Source: Prevotella scopos JCM 17725
GTDB taxonomy: Bacteria > Bacteroidota > Bacteroidia > Bacteroidales > Bacteroidaceae
Length of the DNA stretch: 64,000 bases
Assembly (NCBI RefSeq): GCF_018127785.1
Contig: NZ_CP072389.1
Coordinates: 248,001 to 312,000 of the forward strand
Direction: 5' to 3'
Part shown: piece by piece, positions 54,285-64,000 of the stretch
Position numbering within the stretch: position 1 is the stretch's first letter
Layout: each line of letters starts with the position of its first letter
Translations under genes and position numbers: made by a program
Notes under the pieces: model-generated
What the model was told of the DNA's origin: nothing
Databases searched by the model: none
Seen by the model: only the letters and a program-made list of their open reading frames with translations

Positions 54285-54540
54285 AAATTCATACCTTTCA
54301 AAGTTTGAATTATATTTACAAAATAGTAGGCAAAGGGCTTGTAAAGTTTGAGAAAATAGCCAATTTTTACGCATTCGCAAGTTGTTAGTTATCAGGCACT
54401 TATAAATGCGCTTCTAAAAGGGCGTTAACAAGGAGCTTGAAGGGCACCTTTTACAAGCCGAAAGGGCGTTAATGCGAATGCTGTTGAGCGTGATTGAAAA
54501 ATAATAAAAGGAAATATATTTACAAAGTTGCCCTTTTTCT
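54285..54540. repeat. Intergenic repeat region related to 21.0-21.3 kb
   Basis: The stretch TCTAAAAGGGCGTTAACAAG, TTGAAGGGCACCTTTTACAA and CGAAAGGGCGTTAATGCG (54413-54475) resembles 21138-21250 in its wording and spacing, and both are preceded by an AT-rich stretch with TTTACAAAA and a CTTGTAA or CAAGTT segment. No gene is supported. Confidence 0.6.
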
Positions 54541-54714
54541 TTTAAGTCAAAGATAGTTTAATCCTAAGAAGAAACCTATTTTAAACGAACTCTCACATAG
54601 ATACTTGTTGCATACGAGAAACATTTTATTGAAGCAGTCAGCTCCTTCCACATGCAACAAGACTTGCTTGTTTTGAACACACAATAGAGTAGTTATGCAA
54701 GACAGATAAGCACG

Positions 54715-55467
54715 TTAGAAGAAGTAGTTGTCTAAATCCTTAATCGAATCCTGGGTTACCTCAGCTATATCCTTTATTATCTTGCCATTCTCCATTAGTA
54801 CAATTCTGTCACTGATGTCGGTCGTATGGTATAGATTATGACTCGAGATAAGGATTGAGGCTTTGTGTTTATTTTTATATTCCATAAGAACCTTCTTTAA
54901 ATGATTCTGACTGCTTGGGTCAAGGAAGTTGAAAGGTTCATCAAGGATGATAAACTTTGGAAAGGAGAGTAGTGCTGCGGCTATGCCAACCTTTTGTTTG
55001 TTGCCAGCTGAAAGTTCACGGATATATACCTTCCTCTCAAGAATTTCATCACCAAGGAATGTATGAAGACTGTTCAATCGTTCTTCCTCATCTTTTTCAT
55101 CGATGTTATTCACTTTAGCAATGAAGCTGAAAAACTCCTTTGGGGTAAGGAAATCTATTAGAAAACTTTCATCCAAGTAAGCTGCAATAAAGCTCTTCCA
55201 AGATTCTTTAAGGTTTGAGATGACGGTCTCTCTGCCAACAGACTTGTCTTTGTCCAGCGTATCCTTTTCATCAGTAAGACAGAAATTTACACTACCGCTA
55301 TCAGCTTTGATGAGATTAAGAATCAAACGGAAGAGCGTCGTCTTACCAGCACCATTATTACCAACAAGACCAATTATCTCATTGGGAGGGAAATAAAAAT
55401 CGGGGATAGACACAGCTGTCTTATCCCCGAACTTCTTTATAAGGTTATTAACGGATATCGCGACCAT
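54715..55467 (-). CDS. ABC transporter ATP-binding protein, no adjacent permease
   Basis: A 250-residue ATPase if started at Met 55467 ([15 protein letters not shown]). It has Walker [10 protein letters not shown] (about residue 37), the signature motif as [18 protein letters not shown] (about 146), Walker [15 protein letters not shown] (about 166) and the switch His in SSHNLYH. The build fits ABC-2 type exporters. Its first 20 bp overlap the last codons of secA. No membrane partner lies on either side, and the gene after it is 500 bp away and divergent, so its permease must be elsewhere. The overlap implies translation coupled to secA. Confidence 0.9.
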   Translation of the reverse strand: MVAISVNNLIKKFGDKTAVSIPDFYFPPNEIIGLVGNNGAGKTTLFRLILNLIKADSGSVNFCLTDEKDTLDKDKSVGRETVISNLKESWKSFIAAYLDESFLIDFLTPKEFFSFIAKVNNIDEKDEEERLNSLHTFLGDEILERKVYIRELSAGNKQKVGIAAALLSFPKFIILDEPFNFLDPSSQNHLKKVLMEYKNKHKASILISSHNLYHTTDISDRIVLMENGKIIKDIAEVTQDSIKDLDNYFF

Positions 55468-58400
55468 GGCATTTTTTGAATTTCTTACCACTACCACAAG
55501 GACATGGGTCGTTTGGAAGAGGCATCTTCTCAGCGCGATAAGGAGTATGGTTTATTTCGTTTGCACCTTCTCGGGTGTCATGCTGTGCAGCAGCAACCTG
55601 ATTAGGGTCGTTGAGTTCAACCTTTTCCTCTTTATAGTTCTGACTATGCTCCTCAGGTGCAGCCTCCTGAATCTCATCAGCTGGCTGCATCTCAGGAATC
55701 TGGCCACGCATCAGAACGCTTGCCGTACGATTGTTCATATCGTCAATCATGTTGTCCCATAACTTCACACTCTCCAACTTGAAGATGAGCAATGGGTCTT
55801 TCTGCTCGTAAGAAGCATTCTGTACAGAGTGACGAAGGTCGTCTAACTGGCGGAGGTTCTCTTTCCAGTCATCATCAATGATATGGAGGAGGATTACCTT
55901 CTCAAACTGCTTAACAACAGATTTAGCCTCGCTCTCGTAAGCTTCCTTTAAGTCGCATGGAATGTTGTAAACACGCTGACCATCAGTGATTGGAACCATG
56001 ATACGCTCGTACATTGCACCCTGATTCTCATATACCTGCTTGATGATAGGCCATGCCACTGTTTGGATACGTTCTGTCTTACGGTCGAAGGTCTCCATAG
56101 CTACTTGGAAGCTACGTTCAGCAAGTTCAGCTGTGTTGCCACCATTGAACTCTTCTTCAGTGAATGGACATTCCATAGCAAGAATCTTCAAGAATTCTTC
56201 TTTGCATCCCTCGTAGTCATTGCTCTCGATGATGTGTATGCAACGGTCCCAGATAGTGTTAGAGATATCCATACCGATACGCTCACCCATCAACGCATGG
56301 CGACGCTTTTCATAGATAACCGTACGCTGCTTGTTCATGACATCATCGTATTCCAACAGACGCTTACGGATACCGAAGTTGTTTTCCTCAACCTTCTTCT
56401 GAGCACGTTCAATACTATTTGAAATCATTGAACTCTCAATACGTTCGCCATCTTCAAAGCCAAGTCTATCCATCACCTTGGCGATACGTTCTGAACCGAA
56501 GAGACGCATCAACTTATCTTCGAGTGAAACATAGAATACTGATGAACCTGGGTCACCCTGACGACCAGCACGACCACGCAACTGACGATCGACACGACGG
56601 CTCTCATGACGCTCGGTACCGATGATTGCCAAACCACCTGCATCCTTCACTTCCTGAGAAAGCTTGATGTCTGTACCACGACCCGCCATGTTGGTAGCGA
56701 TTGTCACTGCACCAAGACCATTCACAGAACGACCAGCCTCGGCAACAATCTGAGCCTCCTTCAAGTGCTGCTTAGCATTCAATACCTGATGTGGAATCTT
56801 ACGCATGTTAAGCATCTTGCTCAAGAGCTCACTGATTTCGACAGAGGTTGTACCCACAAGACAAGGACGGCCTTGGTTTCTCATTTCCTCAATCTCGTCG
56901 ATGACAGCTGCATACTTCTCACGTGCTGTCTTATAAACGCGGTCTTCCATATCCTTACGGAGGATAGGACGATTGGTTGGAATCTCAACTACATCGAGTT
57001 TATAGATATCCCAGAACTCACCAGCCTCAGTTGAAGCGGTACCCGTCATACCTGCAAGTTTGTGATACATACGGAAGTAGTTCTGTAAGGTAATGGTTGC
57101 GAAAGTCTGTGTTGCAGCCTCAACCTTTACGTGCTCTTTCGCTTCAACAGCTTGGTGCAAGCCATCGCTCCAACGGCGACCTTCCATGATACGTCCCGTC
57201 TGCTCATCGACAATCTTAACTTCACCATTCAAGACAACATACTCATCGTCCTTGTTGAACATCGTGTAAGCCTTCAAGAGTTGCTGCAATGTGTGCACAC
57301 GCTCACTCTGAACGCCATAATGAGCCATCATCGCATCTTTCTTATCGATATAAGTCTGCTCATCAATAACCTTCTCATCCTTCTGCTTTTCAAGTTCAGA
57401 AAGTTCTGTCGTAATATCAGGTAATACGAACAACTGATCATCCTTAACCTGTGCAGCCAACCATGCAGTACCCTTATCAGTAAGGTCACATGAGTTCATC
57501 TTCTCGTCAGTCACGAAGTAGAGTGGCTCAATAGCCTTCGGCATCTCACGGTTGTTGTTAGCCATGTAATACTCCTCTGTCTTCAGCATACCAGCCTTGA
57601 TACCTTCCTCAGAAAGGAACTTAATGAGTGCCTTGTTCTTAGGCAGTGCTTTGAATGAACGATAGAGGGCGAGGAAACCTTCCTCCTGTAACTTCTGGAA
57701 AGTCTCTTTATTATTAGCGTTCTTCTGTGCCTCAGCTAGCTTGTGACGAGCTTCAGAAAGAAGTTCTGTAGCCTGTTTGCGTTGAACCTCATAAAGGTTC
57801 TGAACCAATGGCTGGAACTCTTCAAACATCTGAACGTCACCCTTTGGTACAGGACCACTAATGATAAGTGGTGTACGTGCATCGTCAATCAAGACAGAGT
57901 CAACCTCATCGACAATAGCGTAGTTGTGCTGACGCTGTACGAGGTCGGCTGGTGATACTGCCATGTTGTCGCGCAGATAGTCGAAACCGAACTCATTATT
58001 CGTACCGAAAGTAATGTCTGCTTGGTAAGCTTTGCGACGAGCAGGAGAGTTTGGCTGATGTTTATCAATACAATCAACTGAAAGTCCATTGAACATATAG
58101 AGAGGTCCCATCCACTCAGAGTCACGTTTTGCAAGATAGTCGTTGACTGTTACGACGTGAACACCATTACCTGTAAGGGCATTGAGGAATACTGGTAGGG
58201 TAGCAACAAGGGTCTTACCTTCACCCGTAGCCATCTCGGCAATCTTACCCTGATGAAGAACGACACCACCGAAAATCTGTACGTCATAGTGAACCATTTC
58301 CCATTTGAGGTCATTGCCACCAGCTGTCCAGTGATTATGGTAGATAGCCTTATCGCCATCAATAGTAATAAAGTCTTTTGAAGGGTCAGCAGCCAACTCA

Positions 58401-58807
58401 CGATCAAAGTCGGTAGCTGTAACGACAGTCTCCTCATTCTCAGCAAAACGGCGTGCTGTATCTTTAACAATAGAGAATGCTATAGGCATAACCTCATCGA
58501 GTGCCTTCTCATAGTTGTCGAGCGTCTCTTTCTCAAGTTTATCAATCTGATTGAAGATTGTTTCACGTTCTTCAAGTGGAGTGCTTTCAATCGTTGCACG
58601 AAGTTCAGCTATCTTTTCACGTTGTTCCTTACCTGCATCCTGAACATACTTTTGGATTTCCTTTGTTTTAGCACGCAATTCATCATTGCTAAGTGCTTTA
58701 ATCTCTGGATATTTAGCCTTAACCTTATCTACGTAGGGCTGTATAAGCTTCATATCACGTGTTGACTTATCTCCAAAAAGAGCCTTTAATATTTTATTGA
58801 AATTCAT
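55448..58807 (-). CDS. secA: Preprotein translocase ATPase SecA
   Basis: A 1,119-residue motor of the Sec pathway, longer than the 900 of E. coli through an N-terminal insertion (about residues 60-150) typical of Bacteroidetes. It has Walker [10 protein letters not shown] (about residue 190), [32 protein letters not shown], and motifs [51 protein letters not shown]. The C-terminal SecB- and zinc-binding tail is [15 protein letters not shown]. The gene overlaps the ABC ATPase start at its 3' end and follows the 122-residue gene by 86 bp. Confidence 0.98.
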   Translation of the reverse strand: MNFNKILKALFGDKSTRDMKLIQPYVDKVKAKYPEIKALSNDELRAKTKEIQKYVQDAGKEQREKIAELRATIESTPLEERETIFNQIDKLEKETLDNYEKALDEVMPIAFSIVKDTARRFAENEETVVTATDFDRELAADPSKDFITIDGDKAIYHNHWTAGGNDLKWEMVHYDVQIFGGVVLHQGKIAEMATGEGKTLVATLPVFLNALTGNGVHVVTVNDYLAKRDSEWMGPLYMFNGLSVDCIDKHQPNSPARRKAYQADITFGTNNEFGFDYLRDNMAVSPADLVQRQHNYAIVDEVDSVLIDDARTPLIISGPVPKGDVQMFEEFQPLVQNLYEVQRKQATELLSEARHKLAEAQKNANNKETFQKLQEEGFLALYRSFKALPKNKALIKFLSEEGIKAGMLKTEEYYMANNNREMPKAIEPLYFVTDEKMNSCDLTDKGTAWLAAQVKDDQLFVLPDITTELSELEKQKDEKVIDEQTYIDKKDAMMAHYGVQSERVHTLQQLLKAYTMFNKDDEYVVLNGEVKIVDEQTGRIMEGRRWSDGLHQAVEAKEHVKVEAATQTFATITLQNYFRMYHKLAGMTGTASTEAGEFWDIYKLDVVEIPTNRPILRKDMEDRVYKTAREKYAAVIDEIEEMRNQGRPCLVGTTSVEISELLSKMLNMRKIPHQVLNAKQHLKEAQIVAEAGRSVNGLGAVTIATNMAGRGTDIKLSQEVKDAGGLAIIGTERHESRRVDRQLRGRAGRQGDPGSSVFYVSLEDKLMRLFGSERIAKVMDRLGFEDGERIESSMISNSIERAQKKVEENNFGIRKRLLEYDDVMNKQRTVIYEKRRHALMGERIGMDISNTIWDRCIHIIESNDYEGCKEEFLKILAMECPFTEEEFNGGNTAELAERSFQVAMETFDRKTERIQTVAWPIIKQVYENQGAMYERIMVPITDGQRVYNIPCDLKEAYESEAKSVVKQFEKVILLHIIDDDWKENLRQLDDLRHSVQNASYEQKDPLLIFKLESVKLWDNMIDDMNNRTASVLMRGQIPEMQPADEIQEAAPEEHSQNYKEEKVELNDPNQVAAAQHDTREGANEINHTPYRAEKMPLPNDPCPCGSGKKFKKCHGRDIR

Positions 58808-58893
58808 TTCTTCTTAATTGTTGTTTTAATTTATATTTGGGGTTCGTTGACCTCTATCTGCTTTTTCATTCGTATAAGCTAGCGCTTAGCTTA

Positions 58894-59262
58894 TTATAAA
58901 GAAGAAAATGAATTCGGAGCACGAATATTTATCCCTGTCCTTAAAGAAGGATTAGGAAGGAATAGCTGTAATTCCTGGTTGTTATTTGATTGAGAGATTA
59001 AAGCAATAGGATATTTTTCGTATAAGTCTGCTACAAATATCGCTTTGTTTTGTACAGGCTCAACTTCGTCATCTTCTTTAATTTGTTTAAAGGCTTCGAG
59101 GACTGACAATACTTCCTGCTCAACACCTTTAAATGCTTGTTGATGACAAAGATCTTCTATATTGACATCACCCAATGCAATCTTAAGCGCAGACTGATAG
59201 TTCTGTGCTTCGACTCCTGTTGTCGCGAGAACGACAAGTAAAGCAGTGATGTATTTATTCAT
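58894..59262 (-). CDS. Secreted hypothetical protein, 122 aa
   Basis: A small exported protein with signal MNKYITALLVVLATTGVEAQ (cleavage at about residue 19). The mature part is mostly acidic and helical (CHQQAFKGVEQEVLSVLEAFKQIKEDDEVEPV), followed by IFVADLYEKYPIALI and a short beta-like end. I do not recognise the family. It lies 5 bp after the DUF4105 gene in the same direction, which suggests one transcript and a common function in the envelope. Confidence 0.7.
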   Translation of the reverse strand: MNKYITALLVVLATTGVEAQNYQSALKIALGDVNIEDLCHQQAFKGVEQEVLSVLEAFKQIKEDDEVEPVQNKAIFVADLYEKYPIALISQSNNNQELQLFLPNPSLRTGINIRAPNSFSSL

Positions 59263-59267
59263 TATCT

Positions 59268-60443
59268 TTATCTCTTTGAATCACTCGCAGTTGCAACCGA
59301 TTTATGAATTCGTATATGTAATATGCAATGTAACAACAAGAATGATGCCACAATTAATATTGGCTGTGGTATATCCTGAAATAGACTTCCGAATAGCCCC
59401 AAAATAATGAGTATTCCCCATATCTTCCACCACATTACTTTCTTCTTTCTGATGGTACTATACAAGAAGAAAAGGGGTAAAGGATTAAAGAAGAGCAAAA
59501 TGAAATTCAGACTAACACATGGATGTTGTGAGAAAATCATGATGAAGAAGACGATACCCAACAAGCCCGATGTAATCATCAGCGCTGCATCCCAAACCCA
59601 ATAAACCTGCTTTCTGCGATAGCTAAAGCTCATCATTACAAGACTAACGACTGCAAAAAGAATCGCTACTGCAAGAGGGGAGAGTGGGAAAGATGGTTCT
59701 ACTGTATCAGTCTTAGCTGACAATAGTTCTCTCGTCTCGTTTACTAAAGGCTTCCCATTGTAGGTTGCTTTGTCAAAGTCGTTTTTTAAGTTCTCGGGTA
59801 GAAACTGCTGTTCAGACTTTGTTGTCTTGCGGTCAGCATTCACACCGAGCAGGAGGTCTTCTCCGAACTGTGTCCATTTGTATTCATTGTTCCATTTATG
59901 TAGCATAGAACGGAACGTTGCATCTGAATCAGCAGGCGGATAAACAACCTTCCCATGCAGGTGGTTGACGATTATGTCACGTGCCCTAGTAGTGCAGTTG
60001 TCGAAGAAGTAGTTATAGCGATAAACTACATTCTCAGGCTTCAAATTTTCCTGCAAAGCCTTATAGATAGCTTCCTTATCTTTAGCTGACAGGTTTAGAA
60101 CCTGCTCCGTAACCCCTCGTCCCTCATACTCATATTGTGCAAGGAACTGTTCCATGGATTGAACCCCCATGCGATAGTCTGTCATACCTAGAACAAAGCG
60201 GGGAATAAAGTAGCTTTGGTCGAGCGAAAAGATACCATAGTTAATGGCAAGGTCCTCTCCACTTTCTTTGTTGTAATAGCGAATTGCGGTGTGACCATAT
60301 TGCGCCCAAACTTCCTTACCTGGTGAACAGGTTAAAAGGGATATCTGAATGCTATCAGCATTGCCCATACCTTGTGCTCCTGCTGTAAGTTGGACGACAG
60401 ACAGAAGGCAAGTCAGTACAATATATAATAATCCCTTTTTCAT
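59268..60443 (-). CDS. DUF4105 (Lnb-type) periplasmic/membrane protein
   Basis: A 391-residue protein from Met 60443 (MKKGLLYIVLTCLLSVVQLTAGA). The longer ORF reaching 60479 runs through the promoter box and is rejected. Residues about 25-200 are the DUF4105 or Lnb N-terminal periplasmic domain, with SIQISLLTCSPGKEVWAQYGHTAIRYYNKE at its start and NYFFDNCTTRARDIIVNHL containing the conserved Cys. The C-terminal third has about five transmembrane helices (LSPLAVAILFAVVSLVMMSF, WDAALMITSGLLGIVFFIMIF and so on). The domain resembles cysteine peptidase-like NlpC folds, but its activity is unknown. Confidence 0.88.
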   Translation of the reverse strand: MKKGLLYIVLTCLLSVVQLTAGAQGMGNADSIQISLLTCSPGKEVWAQYGHTAIRYYNKESGEDLAINYGIFSLDQSYFIPRFVLGMTDYRMGVQSMEQFLAQYEYEGRGVTEQVLNLSAKDKEAIYKALQENLKPENVVYRYNYFFDNCTTRARDIIVNHLHGKVVYPPADSDATFRSMLHKWNNEYKWTQFGEDLLLGVNADRKTTKSEQQFLPENLKNDFDKATYNGKPLVNETRELLSAKTDTVEPSFPLSPLAVAILFAVVSLVMMSFSYRRKQVYWVWDAALMITSGLLGIVFFIMIFSQHPCVSLNFILLFFNPLPLFFLYSTIRKKKVMWWKIWGILIILGLFGSLFQDIPQPILIVASFLLLHCILHIRIHKSVATASDSKR

Positions 60444-60451
60444 TTTGTGCG

Positions 60452-60459
60452 CAAAGGTA
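60452..60459 (-). promoter_or_regulatory. Promoter box of the DUF4105 operon, leaderless start
   Basis: TACCTTTG on the minus strand ends 8 bp before the ATG at 60443, so the mRNA has at most a few untranslated bases. Confidence 0.55.
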
Positions 60460-60541
60460 GTAAAAAAGCATGAGAGCACAAAGAAAGCTTATTAAAAATC
60501 AAAATCCTTTATTGTTTTTCTGCAATCTAGATTTTTTTTAA

Positions 60542-60549
60542 TAACTTTG
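60542..60549 (+). promoter_or_regulatory. Promoter box of the outer-membrane protein gene
   Basis: TAACTTTG, 47 bp before the start at 60597. The upstream element is not clear. Confidence 0.5.
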
Positions 60550-60596
60550 CGCCATTATATTGTTTAGACATAACGTCAGAATAAGAAATAAAGCGA

Positions 60597-61904
60597 ATGA
60601 AAAAGATAATTGCAGCAGCATTCCTTGCAGGCCTTGCACTACAAGCGTCAGCCCAGAGCGGAACTAACTCTCCATACAGTCAATATGGTTTAGGCGCATT
60701 AGCATCACAGGCAACAAGTTTTAATCGTGGTATGAACGGATTAGCATATGGTTTTCATGAGCGTAATCAGGTGAACTATATGAACCCAGCTTCTTACGCT
60801 TCGGTTGACTCTCTTTCATTCATCTTTGATGCTGGTGTTAGCCTTCTGTTGACAAATTTCGAGGAGAATGGTAACAAGGTGAATGCTAAAAATGCTGATA
60901 TCGAATATGTTGTTGCTTCATTCAGAGCCTTTAAGCATGTAGGTGTAAGCTTTGGTCTCTTACCTTATACAAACGTTGGCTACAATTTCAGCAACACGCA
61001 AAACGTTAATGCTTTCCCAAGTACATCTTCTGTTAATGCAACTTATTCCAACACTTATAGTGGAAATGGTGGCCTACATCTTGTTTATTTAGGTGCAGGC
61101 TGGGAACCATTTAAGGGCTTCTCATTTGGTGCGAACGTTGGTTATCTTTGGGGAACGTTGAACCGTAACTCAACGAATACTTATAGTGATAGTTATGTCA
61201 ATACGCTGTCAAAGAATTACTCTACACAGGTAAAGAGTTATAAAATTGATTTTGGTGCGCAATATACTTATACAGTAGATAAAAAGAATGCGTTGACCTT
61301 AGGTATGGCTTACTCACTTGGTCATAAGCTGAATGCGACTGCTGATTGTGACTTGATATCAACGAACTCACAGACAAGCATTTCTGACACAACACATTAT
61401 GCTGTTTCAAATGCACTTGAATTTCCTCATACCTTTGGTGTAGGCTTGATGTGGAACCACAATAACCGCTTGAAGTTCGGTGTTGACTATCAGTTGCAGA
61501 AGTGGGCAAGCTTAAAGTATCCACAGATAACGACTGGCAGTGGTACGACTAGTTATAGCCTCGTTGATGGACAATTCAACGATCGTCATAAGTTGACATT
61601 GGGTGGCGACTACTGCAAGGGCGAACGCTATCGTGGTTTCTTTAGCCGTATGCACTATCGTGCGGGCTTTAGCTATGCCAGTCCTTATCTTAAGATAAAT
61701 GGTGCCGATGGTCCGCGCGAGCTTTCAGCAAGTCTTGGTGTTGGTATTCCTATCATGAATAGTTATAACAATCGTAGCATGTTGAATGTCAGTGCAGAAT
61801 GGGTGAACCAAAGTGTTACTGGATTGGTTAAGGAGAATACCTTCCGTGTCAACGTCGGCTTTACCTTTAATGAGCGCTGGTTTGCTAAGTTCAAGGTTGA
61901 ATAA
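60597..61904 (+). CDS. FadL/OMPP1-like outer-membrane beta-barrel protein
   Basis: A 435-residue outer-membrane protein with signal peptide MKKIIAAAFLAGLALQASAQ. The mature start SGTNSPYSQYGLGALASQATSFNRGMNGLAYGF followed by NYMNPASYASVDSLSFIFDAGVS is the pattern of the FadL-like family in Bacteroidetes (NPA motif after an N-terminal hatch). The rest is alternating strands ending FTFNERWFAKFKVE. FadL proteins move hydrophobic molecules, but the cargo is unknown here. Only 1 bp separates its stop from lptC, so they form an envelope-biogenesis operon with the downstream DUF21/CBS gene. Confidence 0.82.
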   Translation: MKKIIAAAFLAGLALQASAQSGTNSPYSQYGLGALASQATSFNRGMNGLAYGFHERNQVNYMNPASYASVDSLSFIFDAGVSLLLTNFEENGNKVNAKNADIEYVVASFRAFKHVGVSFGLLPYTNVGYNFSNTQNVNAFPSTSSVNATYSNTYSGNGGLHLVYLGAGWEPFKGFSFGANVGYLWGTLNRNSTNTYSDSYVNTLSKNYSTQVKSYKIDFGAQYTYTVDKKNALTLGMAYSLGHKLNATADCDLISTNSQTSISDTTHYAVSNALEFPHTFGVGLMWNHNNRLKFGVDYQLQKWASLKYPQITTGSGTTSYSLVDGQFNDRHKLTLGGDYCKGERYRGFFSRMHYRAGFSYASPYLKINGADGPRELSASLGVGIPIMNSYNNRSMLNVSAEWVNQSVTGLVKENTFRVNVGFTFNERWFAKFKVE

Positions 61905-61905
61905 T

Positions 61906-62556
61906 ATGCGTTCAGACCTTCAATCGTTATTCGTAGGCTTTGCATTCTTGATAGTGGGCTGTGCCATTGTTTCTTGTTCAGAGGAACGTGAGCATACTGC
62001 TCCTGCTATTTATGATCGTGACTCTGTTCCGGTGATGACCACATATGGTGTCAACACGCTCATCTCTGATTCGGGCGTAATAAAATATCGTATCGTTACA
62101 GAGTGTTGGGAAATAAACGAAAATAAGCGACCTTCACGATGGACTTTCAATAAAGGAATCCTCCTTACACAGTTTAACTTGAAAAAACACGTGGTGGGTT
62201 ATATTCAATGTGACTCTGCGGTCTATTTTGATAAGGATCGTCGTTGGGAGCTAAGAGGACGTGTAAGAATACTCACAGCACAAGGACTCCGCTTTTATAG
62301 CAATGAGCTCTATTGGGATGAGCGTGAACATCAGATGTGGTCATACTCTTACTCGCATCTTAAGACTCCTGATAAAGAATTAGAAGGTGACTGGTTCCGC
62401 AGTGATGAACAAATGACTAACTATGAGATTCGCCAGACGAAAGGGTGGGGCATCTTCTCTAATGAGTCGTTTATGTCAGCTGAGGGCATGCCGTCTCCAC
62501 CAATGGATACCACACATGTTGATAGCATGAAAGGCCCCATAGTTCATCAAAAGTAA
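61906..62556 (+). CDS. lptC: LPS export protein LptC
   Basis: A 216-residue protein anchored in the inner membrane or lipidated (signal RSDLQSLFVGFAFLIVGCAIVSC). The start is ATG 61906; the longer frame runs into the preceding gene. The mature part is an LptC/OstA-type beta-jellyroll with VNTLISDSGVIKYRIVTECWEI, QFNLKKHVVGYIQCDSAVYFDKDRRWELRGRVRI and LYWDEREHQMW. LptC joins the LptBFG extractor to the periplasmic LptA bridge. It follows the FadL-like gene by 1 bp and precedes the CBS protein by 216 bp. Confidence 0.85.
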   Translation: MRSDLQSLFVGFAFLIVGCAIVSCSEEREHTAPAIYDRDSVPVMTTYGVNTLISDSGVIKYRIVTECWEINENKRPSRWTFNKGILLTQFNLKKHVVGYIQCDSAVYFDKDRRWELRGRVRILTAQGLRFYSNELYWDEREHQMWSYSYSHLKTPDKELEGDWFRSDEQMTNYEIRQTKGWGIFSNESFMSAEGMPSPPMDTTHVDSMKGPIVHQK

Positions 62557-62579
62557 CTTCAACTTCAGTATCTTTCATC

Positions 62580-62645
62580 CGTGCATACCATCTGCACATT
62601 TCGTGTTGGGCCTCCGCACAATTGGTGCTAAGTCTCCGCACAGCT
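62580..62645 (-). repeat. Three 22-bp units, same family as inside the MITEs
   Basis: Read on the minus strand the units are AGCTGTGCGGAGACTTAGCA.., AATTGTGCGGAGGCCCAACA.. and AAATGTGCAGATGGTATGCA.., each 22 bp. They follow the TGTGCGGRTGCTTAGCAC pattern of the MITE units, but no MITE ends are present here. The array lies 23 bp after lptC. Confidence 0.8.
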
Positions 62646-62772
62646 GGTGTTGAGTATGAACACGAAGATAGGGAGAGGATAGTGAATAGCTTTATGATCG
62701 TCATTTCATAAACAGTTGATGGTTAACGTATAAGCGGAATATTTATTGGACAGCGCTAAATAATAACAAAAA

Positions 62773-64000
62773 TTGGATATAGATTTAATCATAGAAATCA
62801 TCATAACGATGGTGCTCTCCGCATTCTTCTCAGGAATGGAGATAGCCTTTGTTTCGAGTAACCGACTTCTTGCTGAAATGGACAAGGAGAAGAATGGTAT
62901 TGCTCAAAAGTGTCTGACTATCTATTATAACAATCCAAATGGCTTCGTGTCAACGATGCTTGTTGGTAACAATATTGTGCTTGTCATATATGGTATCTTA
63001 TTTGCACAATTCTTTGATGCAACGCTGTTCGCATCATTTGACTCTGCAACACGTGTTATATTGGACACCTTGACCTCAACACTTGTTATTCTTTTTACCG
63101 GAGAATTTTTACCCAAGACATTGTTTAAGAGTAATCCTAATCGCTTACTTACTTTTTTTGCTCCCTTAGCTTATGTCTTTTTCATTATCCTTTGGCCGAT
63201 AAGTCGCTTTGCAACCTTTTTGGCACGTGTCATCTTACGTATCTTTGGTGTAAGGATGGATGAAGAGGAAAACGATGGAACATTCACGAAGGTAGATCTT
63301 GATCACCTTGTTCAGACTTCTATTCAAAATGCTGCGAATGAAGATGAGATAGAAGATGAAGTGAAGATTTTTCAGAATGCATTAGACTTTCAAGATACTA
63401 AGGTGCGTGATTGTATGGTACCACGTACTGAGATTAATGCCGTCGAAATAGATTGCCCTTTGCAAGAGCTACAACAAATGTTCATTGAGAGTGGTAACTC
63501 CAAAATCATTGTATATGAAGGTGATATCGATCACATCAAGGGTTACATTCATTCTTCTGAGATGTTTCGTTCACCCGAAAACTGGAAAGAGCATATCCGA
63601 CAGATGCCGTTTGTTCCTGAGACAATGGCTGCACATAAGCTTATGCAGGTGTTCCTCCTTCAAAAGAAAAGCTTGGGTGTTGTTGTTGACGAGTTTGGTG
63701 GTACAAGTGGAATTGTTTCATTAGAAGATATTGTTGAAGAAATCTTTGGTGAAATAGAGGATGAGCACGATAACACGAAGTATATTGCCAAGCAGATAAA
63801 CGACAATGAATATGTTCTTTCGGCACGTTTAGAGATTGACAAGGTGAATGAAATGTTTAATCTTGATTTGCCAGAAGATGACGATTACATGACGGTTGGA
63901 GGCTTGTTGCTACATGTTTATCAAAGTTTCCCCAAACTGAACGAAATCGTTACTGTTGGTCAATATGAGTTTAAGATAATCAAGAAGACCATGACAAAAA
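62773..64000 (+). CDS. DUF21/CBS-domain membrane protein (CorC/HlyC type, GldE-like), 3' end outside window
   Basis: At least 409 codons, still open at the window edge. The start is probably TTG 62773 (MDIDLIIEIIITMVLSAFFSGMEIAF), because the family begins this way; an ATG at 62809 would remove the first helix. The DUF21 domain covers about residues 5-165 with four helices (FSGMEIAFVSSNR, GFVSTMLVGNNIVLVIYGI, STLVILFTGEFLPKT, LAYVFFIILWPISRF). Two CBS domains follow (about 205-320; VPRTEINAVEID, VVDEFGGTSGIVSLEDIVEEIFGEI) and then the CorC_HlyC accessory domain (about 335-). The protein may be a Mg/Co-related transporter; Bacteroidetes homologues include GldE. Confidence 0.9.
   Translation, partial: MDIDLIIEIIITMVLSAFFSGMEIAFVSSNRLLAEMDKEKNGIAQKCLTIYYNNPNGFVSTMLVGNNIVLVIYGILFAQFFDATLFASFDSATRVILDTLTSTLVILFTGEFLPKTLFKSNPNRLLTFFAPLAYVFFIILWPISRFATFLARVILRIFGVRMDEEENDGTFTKVDLDHLVQTSIQNAANEDEIEDEVKIFQNALDFQDTKVRDCMVPRTEINAVEIDCPLQELQQMFIESGNSKIIVYEGDIDHIKGYIHSSEMFRSPENWKEHIRQMPFVPETMAAHKLMQVFLLQKKSLGVVVDEFGGTSGIVSLEDIVEEIFGEIEDEHDNTKYIAKQINDNEYVLSARLEIDKVNEMFNLDLPEDDDYMTVGGLLLHVYQSFPKLNEIVTVGQYEFKIIKKTMTK

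Noticed and set aside
56606..57034. 142-codon ORF opposite secA
   Set aside because: A shadow of highly conserved SecA motor motifs on the other strand.

Overview
The window looks like a chromosomal piece of a Prevotella-type member of the Bacteroidetes. Supporting signs are the SusC/SusD pair, BACON-domain lipoproteins, PorV-like and type IX-style C-terminal sorting domains, a 1,119-residue SecA, DUF4105 and DUF1735 proteins, almost no Shine-Dalgarno sequences, and promoters of the Bacteroidetes form TTG-N19-21-TAnnTTTG. The species assignment is inference from these families only.

Layout. 1-2062 is a 27-repeat CRISPR array (47-bp repeats, 29-31-bp spacers, type II-C-like) whose left end and cas genes lie outside the window. 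2.5-5.9 kb holds a PepSY membrane protein, a small hypothetical gene and an Mrp-type ATPase. 6.0-13.3 kb is a polysaccharide utilisation locus: susC, susD, a GH18 endoglycosidase-like lipoprotein and a DUF1735/LamG surface lipoprotein, an arrangement suited to N-glycan capture. An IS with a frameshifted transposase sits between this operon and its terminator. 14.8-20.8 kb is a type I restriction-modification operon (hsdM-hsdS-hsdR, minus strand), followed by an IS3-family element.

23.1-31.7 kb is a five-gene minus-strand operon: two paralogous BACON lipoproteins, a subtilisin-like protease with a type IX-like sorting domain, a PorV-like outer-membrane protein and a second secreted protein with a sorting-like tail. 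It is bracketed by a 54-bp inverted repeat pair and is the best candidate here for an undescribed system. 32.5-34.8 kb has another PepSY protein, an SDR enzyme, a small protein and tRNA-Ser(GGA).

35.7-43.2 kb is housekeeping: pyrG, yidC, a DPP5-like peptidase and an MFS transporter. 43.3-46.1 kb is a decayed patch with a nonsense-interrupted gene, an IS256 element, a 5'-truncated DUF3298-like gene and a MITE. 46.2-49.3 kb has an Lrp-type regulator and an ExbB/ExbD energisation operon. 49.6-64.0 kb carries a lipoprotein, a carboxyltransferase, an HD protein, a pseudouridine synthase, an ABC ATPase overlapping secA, DUF4105, a FadL-like outer-membrane protein, lptC and a window-truncated DUF21/CBS protein.

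Between the genes are several unexplained repeat families: an 8-bp-period array (consensus GTTGACAA or its complement) at three loci, a 281/259-bp MITE pair that differs by one 22-bp unit, the same 22-bp unit alone at 62.6 kb, AAAAGGGCGTTA-type repeats at 21.1 and 54.4 kb, and a 29-bp tandem repeat.
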